From Streptomyces sp. CG1 (GTDB taxonomy: Bacteria; Actinomycetota; Actinomycetes; Streptomycetales; Streptomycetaceae): a DNA stretch of 64,000 nucleotides. Position 1 is the first letter of the stretch. Every line of letters starts with the position of its first letter. Both the position numbers and the translations under genes were made by a program. Below the pieces are notes generated by a model, which saw only the letters and a list, made by a program, of their open reading frames with translations, was not told where the DNA came from and did not search any database. Shown piece after piece: positions 53,378 through 64,000 of this stretch. The stretch covers positions 1,488,001 to 1,552,000 of the forward strand of contig NZ_CP163518.1 in NCBI RefSeq assembly GCF_041080625.1, given 5' to 3'.

Positions 53378-53944
53378 ATGCACTCCTCGCGACTCCTCGC
53401 CCGCTCCGGTCCGACCCTGGCGGCCGCCGTGGTGCTTCCGGCCTCCCTCGCCGGGCCGTCTGCCGCGGCCTCGGGCATCTTCGTCAGCACCTCCGGGTCC
53501 ACCGTCTCCGTGGTCACGAGGGCGTGCACGCAGATCAACGGCAGCTGGGGCAACGCGACCCTGCTCACCGACCGGCAGGCGAACGTCGCGCAGGGCCGGC
53601 AGTCGGCCCTGGCGGGCACGTCCGTCAGCCAGTCCGCGGCCTGGACGGGGGTGAGCCCGGGGACGTACACCGTGGTCGTGGTCTGCTCCAGCGGAAGCGC
53701 GGCAGGCATCCAGGCGGTGATCGTGACGTCCTCGGCGCAGACGCCCTCGGGCCAGACCTCCTCGGCACCCACGACCTCGACGACGTCCTCGGTGGCGCCC
53801 TCCCGTGGGGCGATGGGCGGCCTGGGCAGTGCCGCCCGCGACCATGGACCGCTGGCGTTGGGTATCGGCGCCGCACTGGTCAGCACCGGGGTGATCGCCA
53901 CGGGCCGGTATCTGCACCGCCGTTCGAAGCCGTACCGGCTCTGA
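53378..53944 (+). CDS. secreted or wall-associated protein with C-terminal membrane span
   Basis: 188 residues with an N-terminal signal (PTLAAAVVLPASLAGPSAAAS), a middle of short beta-rich segments (FVSTSGSTVSVVTRACTQINGSWGNATLL, GTYTVVVVCSSGSAAGIQAVIV) with two cysteines, a Ser/Thr-rich stalk, and a C-terminal membrane span (LALGIGAALVSTGVIATG) with a basic tail (RYLHRRSKPYR). This is a surface-anchored layout. No family is recognised. The start at 53378 suits the signal peptide; 53342 is possible. Confidence 0.65.
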   Translation: MHSSRLLARSGPTLAAAVVLPASLAGPSAAASGIFVSTSGSTVSVVTRACTQINGSWGNATLLTDRQANVAQGRQSALAGTSVSQSAAWTGVSPGTYTVVVVCSSGSAAGIQAVIVTSSAQTPSGQTSSAPTTSTTSSVAPSRGAMGGLGSAARDHGPLALGIGAALVSTGVIATGRYLHRRSKPYRL

Positions 53945-53987
53945 ACGGCCGCACCCGACTCCGGACCACCGGCCGCGAGCGCGGGCC

Positions 53988-54533
53988 TCAATCGGTGTCG
54001 GGCACTGCGGAGAGCTCCGTCAGGGCGTGGGTGAGCCACTGGGTCCAGAAGGTCTCCAGGTCGATGCCGGCCCGCAGCACGAGGTGGCGCAGCCGGTCCT
54101 CGGGGGCGTCCCGGTCCGGCGGGAAGTCGCGCTGCTCGATCTCCCGGTACTCGGCCAACTGCCGCCGGTGCAGCTCCAGATGGCGGCGCAGGTCCGCCTC
54201 CAGGCCCGCCGTGCCGACCACCGCCGAGGCCCGCAGCCGCAGCAGGAGCGTGTCCCGCAGCGGCTTGGGGTCCTGCGCGGCGGCGGTCCAGCGGGCCAGT
54301 TCGGCACGGCCCGCGGGCAGCACGTCGTAGCTCTTCTTCTGCCCGCGGGCCGGCTGTTCGGACGGCAGCGTGCGGATGAGCCCCTCGGCCTCCAGCTTCC
54401 CCAGCTCGCGATAGATCTGCTGGTGCGTCGCGGACCAGAAGTACCCGATCGACTTGTCGAACCGGCGGGTCAGTTCCAGTCCCGACGACGGCTTTTCCAG
54501 CAGGGCGGTGAGGATCGCGTGCGGGAGTGACAT
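53988..54533 (-). CDS. PadR-family transcriptional regulator
   Basis: A 181-residue PadR protein: MSLPHAILTALLEKPSSGLELTRRFDKSIGYFWSATHQQIYRELGKLEAEGLI forms the winged helix, and a C-terminal helical domain (Vir_C-like, about 90-175) follows. It starts 31 bases after the FadH gene in the same direction, so it is co-transcribed with it and may control that operon. Confidence 0.9.
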   Translation of the reverse strand: MSLPHAILTALLEKPSSGLELTRRFDKSIGYFWSATHQQIYRELGKLEAEGLIRTLPSEQPARGQKKSYDVLPAGRAELARWTAAAQDPKPLRDTLLLRLRASAVVGTAGLEADLRRHLELHRRQLAEYREIEQRDFPPDRDAPEDRLRHLVLRAGIDLETFWTQWLTHALTELSAVPDTD

Positions 54534-54564
54534 GGACTCATCCTAGGGAGGTGCGGCAGGCGCC

Positions 54565-56634
<2,070 letters not shown>

Positions 56635-56637
56635 TTA

Positions 56638-56651
56638 TGCAACTTGTTGCA
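56638..56651. promoter_or_regulatory. dyad upstream of fadH
   Basis: TGCAAC-TT-GTTGCA is a perfect 6+6 bp palindrome 57 bases before the FadH start and 89 before the divergent tautomerase gene. A second small dyad CCTCT-N6-AGAGG lies at 56608-56623. Either could bind the PadR protein encoded downstream of fadH. Confidence 0.55.
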
Positions 56652-56739
56652 CAACCGCTGGAGGGTGACACCAACCACTCTGTAACTACTAGTATGTACA
56701 CAACGTCGGCTTGCACCCGCTCCGAAAGGACGCCTCGCC

Positions 56740-57147
56740 ATGCCCTTCGTCCGGATAGACGCCCTCGGCACCGACCCCGCCCGGCTCGACGCGCTCGGTC
56801 AGGCCGTCCAAGACGCCCTGGTGGAGACGCTCAGCGTCCCGCCCGACGACCGCTTCCAGGTACTGACCAGCCACGACGGCGTGACCAGCACCCTGCGTTA
56901 CGACGACTACCTGCGCCTGCGCAAGGACGACTCGGTGGTGTTCGTGGCCGTCACGATGCGCTCCGGGCGCTCCCCGGAGCAGAAGCGCGCGCTGTACCGG
57001 CGGATCGCCGAGCTGGTGCACGAGCGCACCGGCACCGAGCCGCACAACGTGGTCGTCACCGTCACCGAGAACACGTCCGTCGACTGGTCCTTCGGCGACG
57101 GCGAGGCGCAGTACGCCCCGGCCGACGCGGAGCCGGCCGGGGCGTAG
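56740..57147 (+). CDS. tautomerase-superfamily protein
   Basis: A 135-residue protein of the tautomerase superfamily in which Pro-2, exposed after Met removal, is the catalytic base (MPFVRIDALG). It has a beta-alpha-beta pattern repeated twice, with AVTMRSGRSPEQKRALYRRIAELVHERTG and VVVTVTENTSVDWSFGDGEAQY like the long trimeric tautomerases such as malonate semialdehyde decarboxylase relatives. It is divergent from fadH and may share its control. A purine-rich GAAAGGA precedes the ATG by 10-15 bases. Confidence 0.85.
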   Translation: MPFVRIDALGTDPARLDALGQAVQDALVETLSVPPDDRFQVLTSHDGVTSTLRYDDYLRLRKDDSVVFVAVTMRSGRSPEQKRALYRRIAELVHERTGTEPHNVVVTVTENTSVDWSFGDGEAQYAPADAEPAGA

Positions 57148-57166
57148 CCGTAGGGCGGAAGGGGGG

Positions 57167-57538
57167 TCAGCGGCTCTGCAGCCGCAGATGGAGGTCCCGC
57201 TCCTGGTCGCCGGAGGCCGTGCAGGTCTCCTCGACGGTGAACAGCGAGTCCAGGGTGTGCCGGAAGCGGTCCACGGCCCAGTAGCCGCCCTGGACGTCCG
57301 CCTGGACGGACGCGTCGAGGTGGACCGGCGGGCAGTGCGGCCCGTGCTCCTCGGCGACGTCGTACGTGCCGAGCCACACCATCGGGCGGATCTCGTGGAG
57401 CTGCTGAGGGATCTCATCCGGGCTGCGGTCGGACGCGAAGCAGGTGCTCAGCGCGTCGAAGACGAGGCGGGCGTCCTCCTTGGAACCGCTGATCTCCACC
57501 GTGACGGTTTCCGGATGCGACCGCGCCGTGTGTTCCAT
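57167..57538 (-). CDS. conserved-type small protein of unknown function
   Basis: 123 residues: ARLVFDALSTCFASDRSPDEIPQQLHEIRPMVWLGTYDV and AVDRFRHTLDSLFTVEETCTASGDQERDLHLRLQS. It is mixed alpha/beta with no signal peptide. A clear AAGGAG stands 7 bases before the ATG at 57538. The product could be a small regulatory or stress protein; I do not recognise a family. It converges with the tautomerase gene and lies downstream of a secreted protein gene. Confidence 0.6.
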   Translation of the reverse strand: MEHTARSHPETVTVEISGSKEDARLVFDALSTCFASDRSPDEIPQQLHEIRPMVWLGTYDVAEEHGPHCPPVHLDASVQADVQGGYWAVDRFRHTLDSLFTVEETCTASGDQERDLHLRLQSR

Positions 57539-57633
57539 TGATCGCTCCTTTCGTGGCCGCGCCGCGGTGGAACGGGGTACCCCGCCGAACCGCGTCCATC
57601 CCCAGGAAAGCACCACCGGCCGGCCGGCACACC

Positions 57634-58515
57634 TCAGCCGCGGGAGAACTTGTACGTCTTGCTGTCGGTCAGGATGCAGAAGCCGGGCGACATCACGATC
57701 ACGCGCAGGATGCCGGTACGGCGGTCGTAGTCGATGCCCTCCACCTCGAAGGAGCCGGAGCAGGAGCTGCGCAGCGGCAACTGGCGCAGCGCCGTGACAT
57801 GGCCGGTGACGTCTCCGGAGCCGCTCGGCGGGGCCGACAGGTCGATCTGGAGCAGCGGCTTGGTCATACCGAAGAGGCTGCCGTCCGGGTCGTCGGAGGA
57901 GCACAGCAGGGTGGTGGGGCCGGAGAAGTCGCAGCCCTGGACGTCACGGACGGGGTGGTCCAGGTCGACCTTCGAGACCTGCGGGAGGTTCGCCGAGGGC
58001 GAGGTGCTCGGGTTGACGCCAGGGGCCGGGAAGACCAGCAGGCGGTTCATCGTGCCCCACTCGCCGGAGAGCATCCACTGGCCGTCGGGCGAGATCGCGT
58101 CCCAGGAGTTGTTCAGGGCCTCGCCCGGGCTCAGCGTGTGAACGTACTCCGACCAGGTGCCGTCGGGCGCCTGCACCCGGAACATCTTCGAGTTGCCGGA
58201 ATCCTGCTGGTAGGGCTCGATGTAGTAGCCGTTGGACGAGGCGTCGGGGTCGCCGACGTGATTCCAGCCGCGGCTGGAGACGCTGAGGGGGATGGTGCCG
58301 ATACCGGTGTACCGGTTGGGGCTGTTCGCCGGGACCTCGACGGAGGTCAGCCCCTGGCTCTCGGTGAGCGGGTCGGCACGGTCGGAGCCGGTCTCGGTCC
58401 AGGTGTCGGCCGCGGAGGCGGGCACGGGTGCGGCGAGGGACACGACGGCGGCGGTGGCGAGGGTGACGAGTCCGGTGAGAACTGCGTGACAACGTTGCCG
58501 GGCGAACGCGGGCAT
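57634..58515 (-). CDS. secreted beta-rich protein of unknown function
   Basis: 293 residues with a clear signal peptide (CHAVLTGLVTLATAAVVSLAAPVPASA). The mature part has repeated propeller-like segments: GTWSEYVHTLSPGEALNNSWDAISPDGQWMLSGEWGTMNRLLVFPAP, DLDHPVRDVQGCDFSGPTTLLCSSDD and CSGSFEVEGIDYDRRTGILRVIVMSPGFC, with four cysteines. An extracellular beta-propeller is likely; enzymatic role unclear. GAGGAG precedes the ATG by 6 bases. Confidence 0.7.
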   Translation of the reverse strand: MPAFARQRCHAVLTGLVTLATAAVVSLAAPVPASAADTWTETGSDRADPLTESQGLTSVEVPANSPNRYTGIGTIPLSVSSRGWNHVGDPDASSNGYYIEPYQQDSGNSKMFRVQAPDGTWSEYVHTLSPGEALNNSWDAISPDGQWMLSGEWGTMNRLLVFPAPGVNPSTSPSANLPQVSKVDLDHPVRDVQGCDFSGPTTLLCSSDDPDGSLFGMTKPLLQIDLSAPPSGSGDVTGHVTALRQLPLRSSCSGSFEVEGIDYDRRTGILRVIVMSPGFCILTDSKTYKFSRG

Positions 58516-58843
58516 GGCCGACTCCTCGGACGGGCGATGGGGACACAGGGCGGTTGGGCGGTGACACTCGGTCGGCGGACAGTCTGGCGTGGCGCGATAG
58601 TCATGTACAGGCCAATCCGGCAACATGAGCGTGAACTCTCCCGGTCCGCCGAACGGGCGTGCAGGATGTCCGGGAAGGGAGTCCGGTCCCGGCGAGCCGG
58701 CTTCGGCGGACGTGCACCGCCGCGGTGAGGGATGGTGGAGGTGACCGGCGAGGCGTCGGAGAGTCGGGATTGAGCGCATTGCAGCAAGGGGAGTCGGCAC
58801 GGGGGCCGACGTGTCGTGCGGACGGGCGAAGGCGGTGCAGGGC
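58516..58843. other. divergent intergenic region
   Basis: About 330 bases between the secreted protein gene and the phosphatase gene. No protein recognised; it should hold both promoters. I saw no clear operator. Confidence 0.45.
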
Positions 58844-60925
58844 ATGAGTGCAGCCGAGGCTCCGGTGCCGGAGCGCGGTGAGCCCGTGCGCGGACCGGTG
58901 CGGCCCGGAGGTCTGCTCGACGTGCTGGGCGTGGCGTCGGTGGTGCTGGACGCCACAGGCCGGATCGCGCTGTGGAGCCCGCAGGCGGAGGAACTGTTCG
59001 GCTACAGCGCACGGGAGGCCCTCGGCCAGTACGCCGCCCGGCTCATGGTCCACGAGCGGCACTGGGAGCTGGTCGGCAAGCTCTTCGCCGATGTGATGCG
59101 CACCGGGCAGAGCTGGGCGGGCGGCTTCCCGGTCCGGCACAAGGACGGCAGCACCCGCCTGGTGGAGTTCCGCAACATGCGGCTGCTGGACGACCACGGT
59201 GACGTGTACGCGCTGGGACTCGCCGCCGACCAGTCGACCGTACGGCGGCTGGAGCAGGACGTGGCGCTGTCCGAGCGGATGGTGAAGCAGTCGCCGATCG
59301 GATACGCCGTCCTGGACACCGGGCTGCGGTACGTCTCGGTCAACCCGGCCCTGGAGAAGATCAACGGGGTGCCGGCCGCGGAGCACCTGGGACGGACCCT
59401 GCGCGAAGTCCTTCCCCTGCTGAACTCCGAGCCCATGCTGGCCGACGCCCGGCGGGTGCTGGACACCGGCGTACCCGTGATCGACAACACGCTGGCCGGC
59501 CGTACCCCCGCCGATCCGGACGAGGAGCACACCTGGGCGCACTCGCTGTACCGGCTCGAGGACGCCATGGGCAATGTGCTCGGTGTCGCGGTCACGGTGG
59601 TCGACATCACCGAGCAACACCGGGCCGCCCTGCAGGCGGAGGCCGCCCGGAGCCGGCTCGCGCTGATCGCCGACGCCTCCGCCCGGATCGGTACGACGCT
59701 CGAACTGGACCGTACCGCTTGCGAGTTGGCCGAGGTCGCGGTGCCGGAACTCGCCGACGTGGCTGCGGTGGACCTGCTGGACTCGGTGGTGGAGGGCAGG
59801 CCCAGCACGCTCGGCCCGTCGGAGGCGGCGGTGATCCGGGCCCTCGCGGTGCGCCCGCAGGACGACTGCGACGCCGTGCGGGCCGCCGACCCGCCCGGCC
59901 TGATCGCCCGCTATGCCCCCGACCGCCTGGTCACCGAGTGCGTGCGCTCGGGCGAGGCGGTGCTGGTGCCGCAGGTGAAGGACTCGGACCTGCCGCTCAT
60001 CGCCCGCTCCCCCGAGTCGGCCGACCTGCTGGGCCGGGCGGGACTGCACTCGTATCTCGCGGTGCCGCTGATCGCCCGCGGTGAGGTGCTCGGCGCCCTG
60101 GATCTCAAACGCACCCGCAATCCGGAGCCGTTCGGCGAGGACGACGTGGTGCTCGCCCGGGAGCTGGCCGCCCGCGCGGCCGTGCAGATCGACAACGCGC
60201 GCTGGTACCAGAACGCCCGCAACACCGCCCTGACCCTGCAGCGCAGTCTGCTGCCGGGCAGTCCGCCGGTCACGACGGCGCTGGAGGTCGCGTCCCGCTA
60301 TCAGCCCGCCGGGGCCACCAGCGAGGTCGGCGGCGACTGGTTCGACGTCATCCCGCTGGGGGGCGGCAAGACCGCGCTCGTGGTGGGCGATGTGATGGGC
60401 AGCGGGATCAGCGCGGCCGCGACCATGGGCAGGCTGCGCACGGCGACGACCACGCTGGCCGCCCTCGAACTCGACCCGGCGCGGCTGCTGGAGCACCTCG
60501 ACAAGACGACCTCGGACCTGGACCACTCGATCGCGACCTGTGTGTACGCCGTCCACGATCCGCATCTGCGGCAGTGCCGGATCGCCAACGCCGGCCATCT
60601 GCCGCCGGCCCGGGTCCGCCGGGGCCGGCCGCCGGAACTGCTCGACCTGCCCACCGGGGTGCCGCTGGGCGTGGGCGGGGTCGGCTTCTCCACCGTCACC
60701 GTCGACTTCGAGCCCGGCGACGAGCTGGTGTTCTACACCGACGGGCTGGTGGAGACCCGCCGCCACTCCCTGGACGAACGCCTGGACTTCCTGCTGTCCC
60801 TGCTCGACGGTCCGGCCCGCCCCCTGGAGGAGACCTGCGACCTCCTCCTGCGCACCCTGCACCACCCCGACAACCACGACGACGTCGCCCTGCTCATCGC
60901 ACGGGCGCAGCACCTGACTCAGTGA
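58844..60925 (+). CDS. PAS-PAS-GAF-SpoIIE (PP2C) phosphatase
   Basis: A 693-residue sensor phosphatase of the RsbU/RsbP type. PAS 1 is at about 30-140 (VASVVLDATGRIALWSPQAEELFGYSAREALGQ), PAS 2 at about 150-270 (SPIGYAVLDTGLRYVSVNPALEKINGVPAAEHLG), GAF at about 280-440 and the SpoIIE catalytic domain at about 450-690. Metal-binding Asp residues are seen in GGDWFDVIPL, VVGDVMGSG and FYTDGLVE. It should dephosphorylate an anti-anti-sigma (STAS) protein in response to a signal. Two STAS genes lie at 44.5-46.4 kb, but no direct link is shown. Confidence 0.93.
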   Translation: MSAAEAPVPERGEPVRGPVRPGGLLDVLGVASVVLDATGRIALWSPQAEELFGYSAREALGQYAARLMVHERHWELVGKLFADVMRTGQSWAGGFPVRHKDGSTRLVEFRNMRLLDDHGDVYALGLAADQSTVRRLEQDVALSERMVKQSPIGYAVLDTGLRYVSVNPALEKINGVPAAEHLGRTLREVLPLLNSEPMLADARRVLDTGVPVIDNTLAGRTPADPDEEHTWAHSLYRLEDAMGNVLGVAVTVVDITEQHRAALQAEAARSRLALIADASARIGTTLELDRTACELAEVAVPELADVAAVDLLDSVVEGRPSTLGPSEAAVIRALAVRPQDDCDAVRAADPPGLIARYAPDRLVTECVRSGEAVLVPQVKDSDLPLIARSPESADLLGRAGLHSYLAVPLIARGEVLGALDLKRTRNPEPFGEDDVVLARELAARAAVQIDNARWYQNARNTALTLQRSLLPGSPPVTTALEVASRYQPAGATSEVGGDWFDVIPLGGGKTALVVGDVMGSGISAAATMGRLRTATTTLAALELDPARLLEHLDKTTSDLDHSIATCVYAVHDPHLRQCRIANAGHLPPARVRRGRPPELLDLPTGVPLGVGGVGFSTVTVDFEPGDELVFYTDGLVETRRHSLDERLDFLLSLLDGPARPLEETCDLLLRTLHHPDNHDDVALLIARAQHLTQ

Positions 60926-61708
60926 TCACGGCCGTACGCCGATCACCACATGCGCGGACAGTTCCTCCGACACCGCCAGACGGGTCGTCAGGCCCGCGTC
61001 GGTGAAGGCCCGTACGGCGGCCGGGGCCTGGCGTTCGCTGGTCTCGGTCAGCACACAGCCGCCCGGCGCGAGCCACTCGGCGGCCCCGGCGGCCACCCGG
61101 CGCAGCACGTCCAGGCCGTCCGCGCCGCCGTCCAGGGCGACGCGGGGTTCGTGGTCGCGGGCCTCCGCCGGCAACAGGGGCAGGTCGGCGGTGGGCACGT
61201 AGGGCACGTTGGCGGTGAGGATGCCGACACGGCCACGCAGGGCGGCGGGCAGCGCGTCGTAGAGGTCGCCCGCGTGGGCCCGGCCGCCGTACGGGGCGAG
61301 GTTGCGCCCGGCACAGCGTACGGCGACGGGGTCGATGTCGGCGGCGTGCACCTCGGCGCCGTCCAGGGCGGCGGCGAGGGCCGCGCCGAGGGCGCCGGAG
61401 CCGCAGCACAGGTCGACGACCACGGTCGCCCGCGGCGCCTGGGCCAGCGCCTGGTCGATCAGGAACTCGGTACGGCGGCGGGGGACGAACACCCCGGGTT
61501 CCACCAGGACGCGCAGTCCGTGGAACCGGGCCCAGCCGAGGACCTGTTCGAGCGGGAGCCCGGCGACGCGCCGGTTCACCATCGAGGTCACCTCCGCGGC
61601 GGTGCGGGCGGTGGCGAGGATCAACTCCGCCTCGTCCTCGGCGAAGACGCACCCGGCGGCACGCAGCGCGGCGACGACGGCGGAGAGGGAAGAAGAAGGT
61701 GAGGGCAT
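60926..61708 (-). CDS. PrmC/HemK-like protein-glutamine N5-methyltransferase
   Basis: 260 residues of a SAM-dependent methyltransferase. VVVDLCCGSGALGAALAAAL is the SAM motif I, EVHAADIDPVAVRCAGRNL is motif II, and the substrate loop NPPY reads NVPYVPTADLP. The change of the first Pro to Val is frequent in actinomycete paralogues that modify other substrates. The N-terminal helical part (VVAALRAAGCVFAEDEAELILATA) is the PrmC-N domain. Its stop abuts the phosphatase stop with no base between. Confidence 0.85.
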   Translation of the reverse strand: MPSPSSSLSAVVAALRAAGCVFAEDEAELILATARTAAEVTSMVNRRVAGLPLEQVLGWARFHGLRVLVEPGVFVPRRRTEFLIDQALAQAPRATVVVDLCCGSGALGAALAAALDGAEVHAADIDPVAVRCAGRNLAPYGGRAHAGDLYDALPAALRGRVGILTANVPYVPTADLPLLPAEARDHEPRVALDGGADGLDVLRRVAAGAAEWLAPGGCVLTETSERQAPAAVRAFTDAGLTTRLAVSEELSAHVVIGVRP

Positions 61709-62048
61709 GGAGGCCGAGAGCCTTTCGGGAGCGCGAGACCATGCGGGCGCTCCCGCGGTCACCGCTGCCGGTGCACCGCGCCGTTCTGAGGGGGGAGCAC
61801 CCCGGCTGACACTGCGGTGATGGGTCCCACCTCCTCGGCGATCAGGGCCGCGTCCGTCCGCGACCGGACGGCCACCCTACCCCAAGGGCCGTGCACCCGG
61901 CGCCGGACGCGATCGCCTGCCCGCCGCGTGAAGTTGCGCAGAAGTGGAGCCGCGGAAAAAGGGGATGACGGCTCACGCCTCTCAGCGATTGGGGGTCCCG
62001 TCCGCGCAAGGTGAGCGCTGATGCTCCCTTCCACCGCGTACGGACCGG
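61709..62048. other. intergenic, no gene recognised
   Basis: About 340 bases upstream of the methyltransferase and of the VWA remnant. No conserved protein or clear operator was seen. Confidence 0.45.
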
Positions 62049-62817
62049 ATGGACCTGCCCGATCCCGAGACGCTGCTCGCCGACCCGGCGGGTGCCGAGC
62101 TGCCCGAGCGGGGGGGAACTGCGGCAGGCCGTGCTGGACGGCGTGGTGGACGCGGTCCGTAGGCGTCCGGAGCGCGCCCGCAGGGACGCCGCCTGGGCGT
62201 TGCTGGTGCGGGCGATGGAGACCGGGGCGCCGGACGTGGTGGTCGTACCGGCGACCACGCTGGCCTCCCTGCGCCGGGAGGACTGGGACGTACCGGCGGC
62301 GATCGAGCGGCTCGCCGGGGCGGTGTCGCTGTCCCGGCGCGCCGACGAGCCGCCCGCCGGGCCCCCCGGACCACCGGGGCCCGCCGATGACGGCGGACGC
62401 GCCCGGCGCGCTGGACCTCGGCAAGCCCTTCGCCGCCCGGCTGCACGCGGCCCGCTGGAGGTGGCCGCGATCTGCCGGGCCGTGGGCGGCCGGCGTGACC
62501 TCGCCTCCGTCCTGTCCTGCGATGCCGCGGCCCAGACCGTGCAGCCGCTGTGCCGGACGGAGGGCATCGAGCTGGTGGGCGGCGATGGGACGGATCTGCG
62601 CACCGGCTTCACCCGGGCGCTGCGGACGCGCCCCGACGTGGTGGTGGTCCTGACCGACGGGCAGACGCCGTGGCCCGGGACGCGGCCGGCCTGCCGGACG
62701 GTGGTGGGGCTGTTTCCGCGCACCGGTGGGGCGTACGACGAGAACGATCCCGCATACCGGCCGGACGTGCCGCCGGCGTGGGCGCGGGTGGTGACGATCG
62801 GGTCGGCGGCGGGATGA
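62049..62817 (+). pseudogene. VWA-like (CoxE/DUF2201-type) protein, frameshifted
   Basis: Pieces in two or three plus-strand frames: MDLPDPETLLADPAGAELPERG, then LRQAVLDGVVDAVRRRPERARRDAAWALLVRAMETGAPDVVVVPATTLASLRREDWDVP, then LDLGKPFAARLHAARW, then EVAAICRAVGGRRDLASVLSCDAAAQTVQPLCRTEGIELVGGDGTDLRTGFTRAL. At least three frame changes are needed to join them. The expected D-x-S-x-S metal-ion-dependent adhesion site before EVAAICRAVG is missing, pointing to a deletion. It was probably a partner of a MoxR-type ATPase. Confidence 0.7.
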
Positions 62818-62889
62818 GGGGATGACGCACCGGCAGGGAGCCTCGCCCGTCGTCACCGGGCGTGCTCCCCGTCCCTGGCCGGCATCGGC

Positions 62890-63987
62890 TCAGACGCCGA
62901 CCGTCTCCTCGACCTCTTCTTCGATCTCTTCCGCGGCCTCTTCCCTGGCTGATTCGGCGGCCGACCGGGCCGGGGCGGGCACGGCGGCCTTCTCCGTGGC
63001 GGGCTCGCCGTGGCCGGCTGCGTGCCGGGCCTTCCGGGGCCGCTCGTAGAGGGCCGCGATGCCGGTCACCAGCAGGCCCACCAGCAGCCAGACCACGAGG
63101 GTCCACACATTGCGCGCGAGGCCGTCGTCGCCGAAGTACAGCAGGCTGCGGATGCCTTCGACGAAGCCGGCGCCGTTCCAGAAGGCGTGCAGGGTGCCGA
63201 AGAAGCCGTTCTGCAGCTCGGGGCGGAACAACCCGCCGGAGCTGGTGAAGTTGAGCATCACGAACAGCACCATCATGGTGAGCGTGGTCCACCGCTTGAG
63301 GAAGGTGTGCAGGCCGACGCCGATGAAGAGGATGCCGGCCGAGTACAGCCAGGCCATGCCCCACACGCCCGCGAGGTCGTGGTGCGCGAGGTGGAAGACC
63401 GGTCCGGCGAGCAGCGCGCCGATGCCGCCGACCACTGCGGAGACGCCGAGCACGAGCAGCACCCGCACCCGCATGGCGAGCCCGCCGCCCGCGGCACCGA
63501 GGGCGGCGACCGAGGCGTAGGAGCCGATGCTGAGGGCGATCAGCAGGAAGAACAGGCCCTGGCCGGTGGGGTCGTCGGCGACCGGCGCGGCCACGTCGGT
63601 GACCTTCAGCGGCACGCCCTCCTTGGCGGCGACCGGCGTGAAGACCTTCTCGACGGCCGTCGCGCCCATGTCGGAGGCGGCGCTCGCCACCAGCAGCTCG
63701 GGCGTGTGTGCGCTCGGCACATAGGCGCCGGTCACATCGCGGGACTTGAGCAGGTCGACGGCGTCGGCGCGGGTGGCAACCGTGCGGACGTCGAGCTTGT
63801 CCCCTGCGGTGTCCTTGACCGTCTGGGCGAACACCTTCGCCTGCGGGGTGGTGCCGACGACGGCGACCGGCAGGTGGTGCGGCTCGGGGGTGACGAAGGC
63901 ACCCATGTATGCGAGCCCCATGCCTATGCACATCAGCAGCGGGGTGATCAGGTGCGTGAGCACATGGCGCAGTGCCGGTGACCTCAT
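62890..63987 (-). CDS. membrane protein with extracytoplasmic domain (DUF3533/YhgE-like)
   Basis: 365 residues. One N-terminal span (LITPLLMCIGMGLAYMGAF), an outside domain (about 35-140, ..HHLPVAVVGTTPQAKVFAQTVKDTAGDKLDVRTVATRADAVDLLKSRDVTGAYVP), and five C-terminal spans (about 145-325). The layout matches ABC-2 type/YhgE-Pip-like DUF3533 proteins. The C-terminal tail is Ala/Glu-rich and acidic. It may export a lipid or peptide, or modulate an ABC transporter. The gene is complete, with the ATG at 63987 close to the window edge. Confidence 0.82.
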   Translation of the reverse strand: MRSPALRHVLTHLITPLLMCIGMGLAYMGAFVTPEPHHLPVAVVGTTPQAKVFAQTVKDTAGDKLDVRTVATRADAVDLLKSRDVTGAYVPSAHTPELLVASAASDMGATAVEKVFTPVAAKEGVPLKVTDVAAPVADDPTGQGLFFLLIALSIGSYASVAALGAAGGGLAMRVRVLLVLGVSAVVGGIGALLAGPVFHLAHHDLAGVWGMAWLYSAGILFIGVGLHTFLKRWTTLTMMVLFVMLNFTSSGGLFRPELQNGFFGTLHAFWNGAGFVEGIRSLLYFGDDGLARNVWTLVVWLLVGLLVTGIAALYERPRKARHAAGHGEPATEKAAVPAPARSAAESAREEAAEEIEEEVEETVGV

Positions 63988-64000
63988 CGCGGGCGACCTC

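Noticed and set aside
58601..60913. 770-codon minus-strand frame opposite the PAS-GAF-PP2C gene
   Set aside because: Gln/Arg/His-rich antisense reading; the plus-strand gene has complete catalytic motifs.

Overview
The window looks like a Streptomyces or close actinomycete chromosome. It is strongly GC-rich with GC3-biased codons, uses GTG starts often, has many 4-base ATGA gene overlaps, and carries typical streptomycete families (ECF sigma/zinc anti-sigma pairs, SpoIIE-type phosphatase, DUF6083, DUF6479, GH75 chitosanase, HATPase_c regulators). No rRNA, tRNA or CRISPR array was seen. All calls come from reading translations and motifs by eye; no database search was run.

Left part, about 1-17 kb: an eroded, regulator-rich zone. 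It has a frameshifted carboxylesterase whose nucleophile motif is lost, a vanadium haloperoxidase downstream of a HATPase regulator operon, and an ECF sigma/anti-sigma pair divergent from a copper lipoprotein-phosphatase-membrane protein operon. An IS110 remnant follows, then a MarR-MFS-hydrolase operon with a perfect 20+20 bp operator. An ISL3 remnant is fused in frame to a lactonase fragment. A MerR switch faces an NTF2-like gene and a monooxygenase-like gene, and the three lie between two identical 31-bp repeats.

Middle, about 17-36 kb: small-molecule redox and aromatic/hydroxy-acid metabolism. Two MDR reductases, an F420/NADP-type oxidoreductase and an NmrA-like protein come first. Then a two-module Lrp regulator faces an FMN hydroxy-acid oxidase, a benzoylformate decarboxylase-like enzyme and an atypical SDR, which would fit a mandelate-like route from 2-hydroxy acid to 2-keto acid to aldehyde. 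Next are a TetR/NTF2 pair with three palindromes, a MarR regulator facing a UbiX-UbiD pair with a second divergent UbiX-like gene, a TetR/aldo-keto reductase pair, an SDR and an LtrA-like membrane protein.

About 36.9-42.1 kb: a likely inserted island with a UvrD-like helicase, a DUF6083 protein, an XRE regulator with three 18-bp boxes, a large unknown protein and a truncated ThiF/E1-like gene. An A/T-rich pair of 10-bp repeats marks its right edge.

Right part, 42.1-64 kb: denser, more core-like content. It includes an acyl-CoA dehydrogenase, RpiB-like isomerase, STAS and STAS-ANTAR-GAF signalling proteins, a PTS-type dihydroxyacetone kinase operon (DhaK-DhaL-DhaM), a GH75 chitosanase, an FN3 lipoprotein, FadH with a PadR regulator, a tautomerase, a PAS-PAS-GAF-PP2C phosphatase, a PrmC-like methyltransferase and a DUF3533-like membrane protein. 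Decayed genes (LLM oxidoreductase, UdgX-type uracil glycosylase, VWA protein) sit between them. The number of pseudogenes in all parts suggests relaxed selection, perhaps an arm or arm-proximal location.
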